Shown: positions 1 to 9,687 of the stretch, in pieces
Layout of the letters: the number at the start of each line of letters is the position of its first letter
How positions within the stretch are numbered: position 1 is the first letter of the stretch
Source of the DNA: Chersky-840 sp963810195
GTDB taxonomy: Bacteria > Actinomycetota > Acidimicrobiia > Acidimicrobiales > UBA8190
DNA: 64,000 bases
Reading direction: 5' to 3'
Assembly: GCA_963810195.1 (NCBI GenBank)
Contig: CAWEMO010000010.1
Span: 1 to 64,000 of the forward strand
Translations under genes and position numbers: made by a program
The notes under the pieces: generated by a model
The model's database searches: none
Told to the model about the DNA's origin: nothing
Seen by the model: only the letters and a program-made list of their open reading frames with translations

Positions 1-491
1 AAGTGGCTCCCCGAGAGTGGCGTGCTCGGCCGCTGACCGCACCTCAGGCCGTCGATCGATGGATCGACCCATCAGAATCCTCCAACGCTCACGGCATTGC
101 CGGTTGGCCCGAGAGGCGGTTGCGGCTCACGGACCCAGTCGTCGGGAGGCACTCACACGGACAAGCTACCCTTTCATTCCGGATGTCGCGACATGCTCCA
201 GGGCGTGCGCGCTAGGGCAAGGGATTCGCACCGACATTCCCAAGAATATCGGGATCGCCCTCGGGGACGACGGACCCCACGACACCTGCCCGGCCACCCC
301 AGTTGGGAGGGCATGACGCCGAGGCTCAATTCCAACACTTCGTGCGAAGTTCCGGCCAAGATGGCTACGCAACTAACCTCGACCCAACCCTCGGCCCCGC
401 AGCGATCCCTGATCAGGTTTGTGCTACCGAATGGATGGGGTGCCTGCTAGCGGGCGCCTGACATGCTGGTACGGCCCAGGAGAAAGGTCCC
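1..491. other. Gene-poor leader region
   Basis: No open frame here reads like a protein on either strand. The only usable signal is an AGGAGAAAGG ribosome-binding site (about 478-487) just before the ATG at 492. The stretch may be the 3' side of something outside the window or plain intergenic DNA. Confidence 0.5.
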
Positions 492-2325
492 ATGACCGCC
501 ACCGGAACGCTCACCGCACGAAGACCGGCCGAGCCGGCCACCCCTGCACCTCGTGCATGGCGCGGGTTGGCGTTCGCGCTCGCCGTAATCGCCGGGTATG
601 TGCTGATCGGCGTCGCTGCATTCTGGCCTGTCTTTTCGAACCGCTCCCAACATCTCTTTGGCACGGGGGGGGACTCGATCTTGGCTCTGTGGTTCCTGGC
701 TTGGGTGCCCCATTCCCTCGCCAATGGCCTCAACCCGTTCTTCAGCCACGCCATTTTCGTCCCCACCGGCGTGAATCTCGCGCAGAACACGGAGGCGCCC
801 TTCCTTGGCCTGATCACGGCGCCATTCGCCCTGGTGTTCGGCCCCGTCGCCCGAGCAGACCTCCTGATGGTCCTGGCCATGCCGACCTCGGCAACTGCTG
901 CGTTCGTGGTGTTGCGCAAGTGGCAGGTGTGGGGACCTGCAGCAGCGCTGGGCGGACTGCTCTACGGTTTCTCGCCTTACGCGGTGGGCGAAAGCCTCGG
1001 CCACGTCGTGTTGGTGTTCGTCCCGTTGCTGCCGTTCATCGCCATGACGGTTGTCTCGATCTTTCAGCGCCGGGGTTCGCCGAAGCGGCTAGGGATCCAG
1101 CTTGGACTTCTCGCTCCGCACAGTTCCTGAGTGAGCCAGAGATCTTCACGACAGTCGCGATCCTGCATCGTCTGGGCGGTGGTGTGCGTCGCTCTCCGAC
1201 ATCCGGCAAGGCTGGTCGAAGTGGTCCGCACCCTGTTGCGGCCAGTGGCCATCGCCTTCGTGGTGACGGCCGCGCTACTTGCTTATCCGGTCTGGATGAT
1301 GCTGGCCGGTCCTCAGCATTACAAGGGGACGGCGCAAGCAATAGTGAATCCGTACAACAACGATTTGCTCAGCTTTGTGGTCCCAGGTCCTTTGCAGAAG
1401 GTCTCGCTGGGGATGCGCTCTCTCGGGATTCACCTCATCGGTGGGAGTAACCCGGCCGAGGCTGCCGGCTATATCGGTATCCCACTCTTGATCATCGCAG
1501 TGTTCTTCGCCTGGCGCTCTCGCCGCAGTCCTCGCGTGCAGTTGGCGGTGGCCGTCTTGCTCGGCGCCGCGGTTCTCTCACTCGGACCCCACCTGGTCGT
1601 CGACGGCCGACTCACCCGGATACCGCTTCCGTTCTTGCTCATCAGTCGTCTGCCATTGTTCGACAACCTCCTGCCCAGCAGGCTTTCACTCGAGGTGGAC
1701 GCCTGCCTCGCGGCGGTGATCGCCTTTGGGCTGGACGACCTGCGCCGTGCACCGGCCCACGCGCATCACGGCAAGGTGTCGAACAAATGGATGGGAGTCT
1801 TCGTCGGCGCGGTGACGCTCGGTGTGCTCGTCGCCACCCAATTTCCCGCAGTGGCCATACGCGGGCCAGCCCGTCAGCGTGCTTCCGGCGCAGGTCCGCC
1901 AGGCGGTCCCTTCGGGAGACCCCGTGGCGATCACATACCCGTACGCCTCCCCCGTCTTTCCCCAGCCCATGCTCTGGCAGGCCGAAGACGGCTTCGCGTT
2001 CCGCCTTGTCGGCGGATATGCCGAACACCCTGATCCTGATGGCTCGCCTTCGGGTTTCCCGAATCCCATGAAACCTGGACAATTGGAACTCTTCCTCAAC
2101 GGACAGGAGGGCTGGAACAGCTACCTGCCACCTGTGCCGGTCACCCCTGAGCTCGTTGCCTCCACCCGGGTGGATCTCGCCAGGTACGACATTCAGATGG
2201 TCGTGGTGGACCGCTCCGTGAGTGGCGCCGAGCCCGTCATCGGCCTGTTCACTCGGGTGCTAGGGCAACCTCAGCGCTCCCAAGATTCGTTCACGCTCTG
2301 GGTCAGCCACCACGGCCCGCTGTAG
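492..2325 (+). pseudogene. Frameshifted multi-pass membrane protein (GT-C-like glycosyltransferase suspected)
   Basis: The protein opens with a hydrophobic helix (GLAFALAVIAGYVLIGV) and a loop with TGGDSILALWFLAW, then more membrane spans, and ends in a soluble tail rich in Pro and aromatics. The layout resembles large actinobacterial GT-C-type or uncharacterised polytopic membrane proteins. The reading frame is broken about three times. Near 1108-1115 and 1174 the frame leaves and returns, and a stretch reading SAQFLSEPEIFTTVAIL lies in the other frame. Near 1862, VATQFPAV continues as YAGQPVSVLPAQV in another frame. Continuity across all three breaks shows this was one gene of about 610 codons. 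The breaks may be real decay or base-calling errors. Exact substrate unknown. Confidence 0.6.
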
Positions 2326-2384
2326 GTGGCGCAGCCGGCGAACCCCCTAAGGAGGCGGTTCCACGGCGGAGGTTTGCCGTCCTC

Positions 2385-4361
2385 TTAGGTGTTTGAGGAG
2401 CTCGCCAGTCTCGACAGGAGCTCCTCCCATCGCCGGTCCTCGCCCACCGGGCGTATCGGGCAGTACGCGTCGAACCGGCTGAGGTTCTCGTTGTAGAACG
2501 GATCTCCCCGCCTGACGGTGTCGATCCACGCGTCCAGGAATGCCCGGCCGGTCACGTGAAGGATGCGAGGCCCCCTCGGCGTGCGATTCATGGTGCACGA
2601 GCTCGGCGTGCGGAGTGAAGATCACGCGATACCCGGCGCGTCGCAGGCGCAGGCAGAAGTCGACGTCGCCGAGCTCGAGCGCAAAGGTCTCGTCGAACCC
2701 ACCGAGCTCGTCGAACACGTCGCGCCGGCACATGAGGCATGCCCCGCTCACGGCACTGCACTCCCTGACGACGCCGGCCCATCCCATGTAGCCCGCCCAC
2801 GCCCGCGGGCATCCCCTGCATCAGGAATCCCGTCAGGGCGTGCATGCCCAGCACCACGCCGGCGTGCTCGAGCGTGCCGTCCGGATACAGCAGGCGACAT
2901 CCCACGGCCCCGACCTCGGGGCGTTGCGCCTGTTCGATCAGCGCCGTCATCCAGCCGCCCCCTTTGGCGACGACGCCGCCGTCGAGGAAGAGCAGCATGT
3001 CCCCGTCGCAGGTGCGGGCGGCGACATTGTTCATGGCCGACCAGTTGTACGGGCCGGGGTGACTCGACGACACGGATCTCCGGGCGTTGCGCCAGGGCAT
3101 CGGCGACGGCCCGGGCCTCGGGCTCGACGCCTTCGTTGTCGACCAGGACGACCTCGAATGCCTCGTGGCCCGAGTCGACACGCAACGAGTCGACACAGGC
3201 CCGGAGCATCGGGGCCTGGCCGCGGAGGGGGATGACGATGCTCACCCTCGGAGCGGTCTCCACCGCTCGACGGGTGTGATACGCACCGGGGAACGGCCCC
3301 GGTTCGACGTGACCGTGGATCCCCCTCCGCACGAGCGCATCGGCGAGGGCGCGCCGGCTGGCGTCGTACGCCCACGGCTTGGCGTCGGGGTTCCCGGCGG
3401 CCGACCCCTCGACCATCCGCCAGTGGTAGAGGACCTTGGGGATGTGGACGACGGCGCGTGCCCGCTCGGTGGCCCGCAGCATGAGGTCGAAGTCCTGGCT
3501 CCCGTCCATCTCGGGCCGGAACCCTCCGATCTCCTCGACCAGTCGTCGGCGGACGACCAGGAGGTGTCCGAGGTACGGATAGGACAGCAGGAGGTCGGGG
3601 CTCCAATCAGGCTTGAAGGTGGGGAAGCACGGCCTCCCGTCGTGGTCGATCTTGTCCTCGTCGGAGTAGACGACGTCAGCCTCCGGCTCCTCCACGATGG
3701 AGCGGGCCACGAGAGCGAGCGCGTCCGGGGCCAGCTCGTCGTCGTGGTCGAGGAGGGCCACGAAGTCCCCGCCGGCCAGGGCCAGGGCGGTGTTCGAGGC
3801 CCGTGAGATCCCCCCGTTGGCGTCGCGCACCGCGACCTTGACGCGCGGGTCGCTTGCCGCAGCATCCGTCAAGAACCGTTCGACCTCGACGACTCCCGAC
3901 GCGTCGTCGCACAGGCAGAGCTCCCACTTGTCGTAACGCTGGTTCTTGACCGAGTCCACGCACCGCTGCAGGTACCAGAGCTCGGGACGGAACACCGGGA
4001 CGATGACACTGATCATGGGGTGGGCCGGTGACCCGTCCCCCCCGGCACGGGCACTGTGCCGGTCCGACGTCTCGGACCCCACCCCCGCCTGGTCGGAGAG
4101 CCAGGCCCGGTATGCGTCGGTGTCGGAATAGGCGTCGAGCCCGTGTTCCGCCTCGCGGTGGGGTTCCCCGGCCTCGCCCCGGAGCGTGCCGACTCCTGCC
4201 AGCCTGTCGAAGGCCCGGACGAGCGCCCTCCGCAGGAGACCGCCGTGCCCGCCGACGTCGCCCGGGGCGGTCGGGCCGGCCGGCCGGTCTGTGCTCGGAG
4301 CGGGCCGGCCCTCAGGGTCGAGGTTCGCCGGCTCCTCGGGCCCCGTGTTCATGGATGCCAC
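2385..4361 (-). pseudogene. Two-domain family 2 glycosyltransferase, frameshifted
   Basis: A GT-A domain (ISVIVPVFRPELWYLQRCVDS, acidic DHDDE motif, later a WRMVEGS segment) is followed by a second GT-A domain beginning VSIVIPLRGQAPMLRACVDS with a LLFLDGG motif. Such tandem GT2 proteins build rhamnan, O-antigen or other cell-surface polysaccharides at the cytoplasmic face. The N-terminal ~115 residues are low-complexity. The second domain is split over three frames: near 3056 (ESP continues as GPYNWSAMNN), near 2793 (GG continues as YMGWAGVVRECSAVSGACL) and near 2575 (AEG continues as PRILHVTGRAFLDAW). Each break reads as one extra base in a short C or G run. Start taken at ATG 4361. It converges on the broken membrane gene upstream. 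Confidence 0.72.
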
Positions 4362-4548
4362 AATTGATCACTCTCGTCACAGTTCGGCGTCAAAATGGCG
4401 GCAAATGGTGAGCAATCACGGACCGCGGAACAGGCTGCGGAACGGTAGCACGGGGCCTGGAGCGCCCCCGGGCGTGCGACGGGCCCTTGGCCGCGCCTTG
4501 CTCCTTCGGTCTGGCGGTGGTGGCACGGACCGTGCCTAGCATCCTCGG

Positions 4549-5640
4549 GTGATGCTCAGCGATCGCGTGCTGATGGGGCCCGGGCCCAGCAATCCGTATC
4601 CCGAGGTCGTCTCCGCCTTCACGCGGCCGCTCCTCGGGCACCTGGATCCCGAGTTCCTCGACGTCCTCGACGAGACCTGCGAGCGGCTGCGTGCGGTGTT
4701 CCGGACCGCCAACGCCCTGACCCTCCCGCTGAGCGGGACGGGCTCGGCGGGGATGGAGGCGGCGTTCGTCAACCTCGTGGGCCCCGGCGACGTGGCCGTC
4801 ATCGGGGTGAACGGCCTGTTCGGTGAGCGCATGTGCGAGGTGGCGGGCCGTCTCGGCGCAGAGGTGGTGCGCGTCGACGCCCCCTGGGGCGAGCCCCTGG
4901 ATCCCGGTGCCCTGGTGGAGGCGCACCCCGCACCGGCGGTGATCGCCCTCGTCCACGCCGAGACGTCGACCGGTGTGCGCAACGACATCGAAGACGTGGC
5001 GCGGGGCAAGGCGGACGCGCTCTTGCTCGTGGACGCCGTGACCTCGCTCGGCGGCATCCCCTTCGACGCGGATGCGTGGGGAGTCGACATCGCCTACAGC
5101 GGTACGCAGAAGTGCCTCGGCGTGCCCCCGGGGCTCTCGCCGTTGACGGTGGGGCCGAGGGCGCGTGCCCGACTGAAGCAGCGGCCCTCGTCGTGGTACC
5201 TCGACCTCGGCCTGATCGCCCGGTACGTCGAAGGTTCGGGTGGACGTACGTACCACCACACCGCGCCCGTGTCGATGGTGTTCGCGTTGCACGCCGGGCT
5301 CGGCGTCCTGCTCGAGGAGGGCCTCGAGGCTTCGTGGGCACGTCACGGCGAATGCGGCCACGCCCTGCAGGCCGGGCTCGAGAAATTGGGGTTCGAGCTC
5401 GTCGCCCCCGCAGACCACCGACTCCCTCAGCTCACCACCGTGTGGGTCCCCGAAGACCTCGGCGGCATGAGCGAAGCCGACGTCCGCACCACCTTGCTGC
5501 GGCGCTACGGCATCGAGATCGGGGCCGGTGTCGGCGTCATGGCCGGCAGGGCGTGGCGCATCGGCTGTATGGGTCACACCGCACGGCCGCGCAACGTCGA
5601 GCTGCTCCTCGGCGCACTGGGGGAGGTGTTGGGACGGTGA
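4549..5640 (+). CDS. Alanine-glyoxylate / serine-pyruvate aminotransferase family protein
   Basis: This is a fold-type I PLP aminotransferase of class V. It opens with the typical MGPGPSNPYPEV and has the Gly-rich LSGTGSAGMEA phosphate-binding stretch, Asp in LLVDAVTSLGG, and the PLP lysine in SGTQKCLG (about residue 188). The RIGCMGHTARPRNVE ending is typical of the AGXT/SPT subgroup, which exchanges amino groups between alanine or serine and glyoxylate or pyruvate. Length (363 aa) is normal. The start is GTG 4549 or the adjacent ATG 4552. The gene overlaps the next acetyltransferase start by 4 bases, so the two are probably translated together. Confidence 0.88.
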   Translation: MMLSDRVLMGPGPSNPYPEVVSAFTRPLLGHLDPEFLDVLDETCERLRAVFRTANALTLPLSGTGSAGMEAAFVNLVGPGDVAVIGVNGLFGERMCEVAGRLGAEVVRVDAPWGEPLDPGALVEAHPAPAVIALVHAETSTGVRNDIEDVARGKADALLLVDAVTSLGGIPFDADAWGVDIAYSGTQKCLGVPPGLSPLTVGPRARARLKQRPSSWYLDLGLIARYVEGSGGRTYHHTAPVSMVFALHAGLGVLLEEGLEASWARHGECGHALQAGLEKLGFELVAPADHRLPQLTTVWVPEDLGGMSEADVRTTLLRRYGIEIGAGVGVMAGRAWRIGCMGHTARPRNVELLLGALGEVLGR

Positions 5641-6263
5641 TCGGACGGATGACGCGCACTACGGCCCTCGAGCTGCGCGGAGGGCGGATCCGGCTGCGGA
5701 CCCTGGGCGAGGACGACTACGGGGGCTGGCTCGAGGTGCGTGCCCGCTGTCGCGGCTGGCTCGTCCCCTGGGAGCCACGCCCCGCCGGAGCACCGCTCAC
5801 CCCAGAGGACCGCGCCAGCTTCGCCGCCCGCTGCGCGGCACGAGAGCGCGAGCGCCAGATGGGAAGCGGCTACGGGTTCGGGATCTTCGTGGCGGAGCGC
5901 TTCGTGGGTGAGATCACGCTGTCCTCCATCCAGCGAGGTCCCTTTCAGAACGCTTTCGTCGGTTACTGGGTCGACGAGGCCATGGCCGGGCAGGGGATCG
6001 CCCCCGAGGCGACGGTGGCGATCCTGCGGTTCGCGTTCGAGGAGCTCGGACTGCACCGCGTGGAGATCGCCATCGTGCCCCGCAACCGCGCCAGCCGCAG
6101 GGTCGTGGAGAAGCTGGGCGTGCGTGAGGAGGGGGTGGCGGTCCGGTATCTCGAGATCGACGGCCACTGGGAGGACCACGTCCGCTATGCGATGACCGCC
6201 GAGGAGTGGACGACTCGCGCCGAGAGTTTCGTGCGCACGTGGCTCACGCCATCTGCGGTCTGA
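5637..6263 (+). CDS. RimJ/RimL-type GNAT N-acetyltransferase
   Basis: The protein of about 208 residues carries the GNAT core: an N-terminal LRTLGEDDYGGWLEV strand, YWVDEAMAGQGIAPEA (acetyl-CoA pyrophosphate loop, Q/RxxGxA type) and a C-terminal NRASRRVVEKLGVREEG with a final beta strand. This arrangement matches RimJ/RimL enzymes that acetylate N-terminal amines of ribosomal proteins or other substrates, using acetyl-CoA in the cytoplasm. GTG 5637 overlaps the aminotransferase stop as GTGA, supporting this start over ATG 5649. The real substrate cannot be read from sequence. Confidence 0.85.
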   Translation: MIGRMTRTTALELRGGRIRLRTLGEDDYGGWLEVRARCRGWLVPWEPRPAGAPLTPEDRASFAARCAARERERQMGSGYGFGIFVAERFVGEITLSSIQRGPFQNAFVGYWVDEAMAGQGIAPEATVAILRFAFEELGLHRVEIAIVPRNRASRRVVEKLGVREEGVAVRYLEIDGHWEDHVRYAMTAEEWTTRAESFVRTWLTPSAV

Positions 6264-6269
6264 CCGTCG

Positions 6270-7314
6270 TCACCCGTCGGAGCGCACGACCGCGGGGGAG
6301 TGGCGGAAGAATTGCTCGACGTCCTGGGAGTACGTGTACGAGGGAGCGGCGTCACCCACGCTCCTCCGGAGCCGCACGGCGCGGATGAAGCTCTCCACGG
6401 CTCCCGCCGTCGTGTAGCGGCACGAGAAGCCGGTCTTGCCGATGCGGGTCGTGTCGACCCCCCGGCCGTAGCGCAGCAGGGCTCTCGAGCTCGGGAGGGA
6501 ACTCGATCAGGCCGAGCCGTACCAGTGGAGCCGCCGCCGCGTGGGTCCCGACCGGGGAGATGGGAAGGAGGCGGGTGCCGCAGATGTCGGTCACCTCGCT
6601 CCACGGGAGCTTGCCGGTGCCGGCCACGTTGTAGAGCCCCGGGATCCGTTGCCGGGTGACGTGTTCCAGGCAACGGACGACGTCGTCTTCTTCCACGAAC
6701 TGCAGCAGCGGGTCGTAGCCCGCGATCGACGGGCAGATCGGCCGGGACAGGTTGATGCTGATGGGCGTGATGATGTCGGTCCCGAGGACGTTGGCGAACC
6801 GCAGCACCGAGACGACCGTGGCGGGGTTGTCCTCGGCGAAGTCGCGCACGAACCCCTCGACCTCGAGCAGGGACCGCTCCACCCTCGTCCGCGCCGGCGA
6901 GGTTCTCGGCATCTCTTCCCGGAACCACGTGGGGTCGGTGGACGCCGAGCCGTACACCAGGGTCGAGGACTTGACGACCACCTGGCGCACGGGCGAGCCC
7001 GACTGGCCGGCGGCGGCGAGGAGGTTCATGGTCCCGATGACGTTGATCTCGTGCAGGGCCCGGCTCGACACCCGGGTCGAGTCCACCACCAAGAAGGTGT
7101 GGACGATGGTGTCGACCTGGGTGGCACCGACGATGCGGGACAGGATCGAGTAGGTCTGGTCGGCCCTGACGAACTCGGTCCTCTCCAGGGGCACCGTGGG
7201 CTCGCGCGTCGCCATGCCGAGGATCATCTCCACCTCGGGATCCGACTCCAGGGCCTGCGCCATGCGACCGCCCCAGAACGTGTCGAGGCCGGTGATCAGG
7301 ACGCGCCGGCCCAC
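6270..7314 (-). CDS. NAD-dependent epimerase/dehydratase, single frameshift near 6490
   Basis: An extended-SDR Rossmann protein. The N-terminal RRVLITGLDTFWGG nucleotide loop is a loose form of TGxxGxxG. It is followed by VDTIVHTFLVVDS, VVVKSSTLVYGS and LRFANVLG segments typical of sugar epimerases or reductases. The original frame runs out after EFPPELE. The next frame resumes with LLRYGRGVDTTRIGKTGF and ends in a plausible tail at 6270, so one extra base lies around 6485-6495 (CCC where CC is expected). The gene sits 5 bases upstream of the acyltransferase on the same strand, a pairing that suggests a lipid-modifying operon. It may be active if the shift is a sequencing error. Confidence 0.75.
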
Positions 7315-7319
7315 CTACT

Positions 7320-8192
7320 TCACCCGAACCAGACGCTGCGACGCTCCCGCAGCATCTCGTAGATGGTCTCCTGCATGTTGATGCGGATCTTCTCGGCCTC
7401 TTCCATCACGCGGCTCTTGGAGTACCGCTCCTGGCCGCTCGGCACGTTGAAGGTCACCGGGTCGAGGACGCGCAGCTTGAACTTGGCCGGGAAGTACATC
7501 GCCACGCCGAGGGGGCCGAAGAGGAGCATGTTGGCCGTGACCGGGAAGTACGGCACCCCCAGGAGCCGTGCCAGTGAAGGGATGCGGAAGACGATGGGCA
7601 TCGACTCCTCGGCTCCCACCACTGCGATGGGGATCACCGGGACTCCGGCCCGCATGGCGATCTCGACGAACCCGCCCCGGCCGAAGCGCCGCAGCCGGTA
7701 ACGGTCCGCGTAGGTCTTGGAGGGGCCTTTGGTGCCCTCGGGGAACACCAGCGCGAGCTGGCCCTGGTCGCGCAGAAGTCGCAGCGCGTTGTCCGGGTGG
7801 GCCGGCACGCCTCCCACCCGGGCCCAGACCGTTCCGAACCACGGCACCTCTCGGAAGAAGAAGTCGGCCAAGCCGTAGACGGGGCGGCCGCGCTCCACCT
7901 CGATGCCGTGCATGATGGTCGGCGCGTCCGAGGGTATGGCTCCGGCGTGGTTCGCCACCAGCAACGCGCCGCCGGCCTTGGGGATCTTCTCCAGGCCCTC
8001 CCACTCGACCCGGAACCAATTGTCGTACAGGGGGGCGAACAGCCGGCGGGCGATGGTGCGGGTGTGCTCGGAGCGTCCCCACTCGTCCACATCCGACGTC
8101 CGGTGCCCGGGAGCGGGCATGTCGTCGGAACGGGGGAGCGGGACCAGCGCGGCGCGTTGCTCGCGCGGGGGTGCTTCTTTGCCGACGGTCAC
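7320..8192 (-). CDS. Lysophospholipid (1-acylglycerol-3-phosphate) acyltransferase family protein
   Basis: This PlsC-like acyltransferase has a NHAGAIPSD block (the His and Asp of the catalytic HX(n)D motif, with a longer spacer than classical PlsC) and FPEGTKG, the acceptor phosphate-binding motif. A hydrophobic stretch follows (VPYFPVTANMLLFGPLGVAMYF). Variants with the NHxG..P.D motif are common in actinobacteria and acylate glycerolipids or related acceptors at the membrane. Length 290 aa. The first ~35 residues are Pro-rich and uncertain, so the real start may be further in. The epimerase follows immediately on the same strand. Confidence 0.83.
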   Translation of the reverse strand: MTVGKEAPPREQRAALVPLPRSDDMPAPGHRTSDVDEWGRSEHTRTIARRLFAPLYDNWFRVEWEGLEKIPKAGGALLVANHAGAIPSDAPTIMHGIEVERGRPVYGLADFFFREVPWFGTVWARVGGVPAHPDNALRLLRDQGQLALVFPEGTKGPSKTYADRYRLRRFGRGGFVEIAMRAGVPVIPIAVVGAEESMPIVFRIPSLARLLGVPYFPVTANMLLFGPLGVAMYFPAKFKLRVLDPVTFNVPSGQERYSKSRVMEEAEKIRINMQETIYEMLRERRSVWFG

Positions 8193-8268
8193 GAGGTCAG
8201 GTTACCCGTCGGCGCGAGCGGGGCCCGCTGGCCGCGAGCCGACCGACCGGCCTCGTGGCCGCGGCTCG

Positions 8269-9543
8269 CTAGGGACGGGCCGCTCCCACCAGTCCCACGT
8301 ACCAGATCGGGTCGAACTCGACCACGGTCCCGGTGTGGGCGGCCTGGATGATCGTGTCGGCCCCGTAGGGGCCCGAGCCCACGTACATCACCACATGGTC
8401 GATACCGTCCCCGCCGAGGTCATAGAAGAGCAGGTCGCCCGGCTGGACCTGGTCGAGCGGCACGTGGGTGGACTCGGAGTACTGGATGTCGGCCGAGTGC
8501 AGGAGGTCCACGCCCGCGGCCCGCCAGGCGAGCATCGTCAGTCCCGAGCAGTCCAGGCCGCTCGTGCTCGCACCGCCCCACTGGTAGGGGACGCCCAGGT
8601 ACCGCTCGGCGCCGCGCAGGGCGAGAGCGCCCGCGCCGCCGGCGGTCTCGGGTGCGCCGGTCCCGATGACCTCCGTCGCCCCTGCGCTGGCCGCCGCTTC
8701 GTCGGCGGCCTGGGCCGCCTGAGTCGCCGCCGGTGAGCCCGCCCCGAACGTGTTCGCGACCTGGGCGGCCTGCGCGGCCAACTCGGCCGCCTGTTGCCTG
8801 GCCGCCTCGCTGGCCGCCGCGTTGGCAGCAGCAGCAGCGGCGGCGGCCTGCTGGGCGGCACGCTGCGCCACGAGTTGCGCGAGCCGGCCCTTCACCGCGA
8901 TGAGCGTCGCCTCGGTGGCGGTCGCGGTCGTCTGCGCGGCTTGGTGCTCTGTCCCGACTTGCGCCGAAGCGCCCGTCGCCTGTTGCTGCTGCGAGCGCAG
9001 GGCGGACTCGGTGGTGCTGAGCTCTCTCTCACTGGCCTCGAGCTGCTGCACGGCTCCGTCGAGGTTGCCCAGCGCGGTCTGCTGGTATTCGTCGTGGAGC
9101 GCAGTCGGGCCTGACGGCGCCGAGAACAACGAGCCGAGCTCGCCTGACGGGGTGTCGAAGATATAGGCGTTCACCGCCGCCACCTGCAGGGCGTGTCGGG
9201 CGACGGCGTGCTTCTCGCGGGCCACCGCCAGTTGCGCCTCCGTGGACGACAGCTGCGCGTCGACCTGGGCGAGATGCACCGTCGCCTGGTCGAATTGCTC
9301 GGAGAGCTCCGCCAGCGTCTGCTGTTGCGTGGCGAACTCCGCCTCGACCGCGTCGACCTGGGCCTGGGTGGCGTCGATGGTGGCGCTCGGGTCGGCGGAC
9401 TGCTCCGGGCCCGGGTCGGACGGCCCCGCGGAGGCAACCGCCGGTGGCACCACTACCGAACCGGTCACGACGATCGCCGCCAGCACCAGAGCCCCCCGGC
9501 CGCGGGTGACCGGTTTCCGGGCGCGACAAAAAAGACCAGTCAC
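8269..9543 (-). CDS. Secreted coiled-coil NlpC/P60 peptidoglycan hydrolase (paralogue 1)
   Basis: The protein has an N-terminal signal-like hydrophobic stretch (GALVLAAIVVTGSVVVPPAVA). It continues with a long Ala/Gln-rich coiled coil (about residues 60-270, with runs of AAQAAQ) and a C-terminal NlpC/P60 domain. Catalytic Cys in GLDCSGLT (about residue 332) and His in IDHVVMYVG (about residue 383) are present, with a second His in QAAHTG. Such RipA-like enzymes cut the D-Glu-mDAP stem peptide during cell separation. The GTG at 9543 is chosen because paralogue 2 at 21306 begins in the same GTTGTGAC context. GTG 9552 is an alternative. Confidence 0.85.
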   Translation of the reverse strand: MTGLFCRARKPVTRGRGALVLAAIVVTGSVVVPPAVASAGPSDPGPEQSADPSATIDATQAQVDAVEAEFATQQQTLAELSEQFDQATVHLAQVDAQLSSTEAQLAVAREKHAVARHALQVAAVNAYIFDTPSGELGSLFSAPSGPTALHDEYQQTALGNLDGAVQQLEASERELSTTESALRSQQQQATGASAQVGTEHQAAQTTATATEATLIAVKGRLAQLVAQRAAQQAAAAAAAANAAASEAARQQAAELAAQAAQVANTFGAGSPAATQAAQAADEAAASAGATEVIGTGAPETAGGAGALALRGAERYLGVPYQWGGASTSGLDCSGLTMLAWRAAGVDLLHSADIQYSESTHVPLDQVQPGDLLFYDLGGDGIDHVVMYVGSGPYGADTIIQAAHTGTVVEFDPIWYVGLVGAARP

Positions 9544-9687
9544 AACAGTCACTTTGTCAACAGTAGCCAGGGGGGAGGCCGTGCGGAAGGGGCGGCGCCC
9601 CATTCCTTGACCTCCCCGCGGGTGGCCTCTACCTTGCCCGTACGGGCCGGGGCACGGACCAGGGCCGCTCAGGCGTGGGGGAGGACC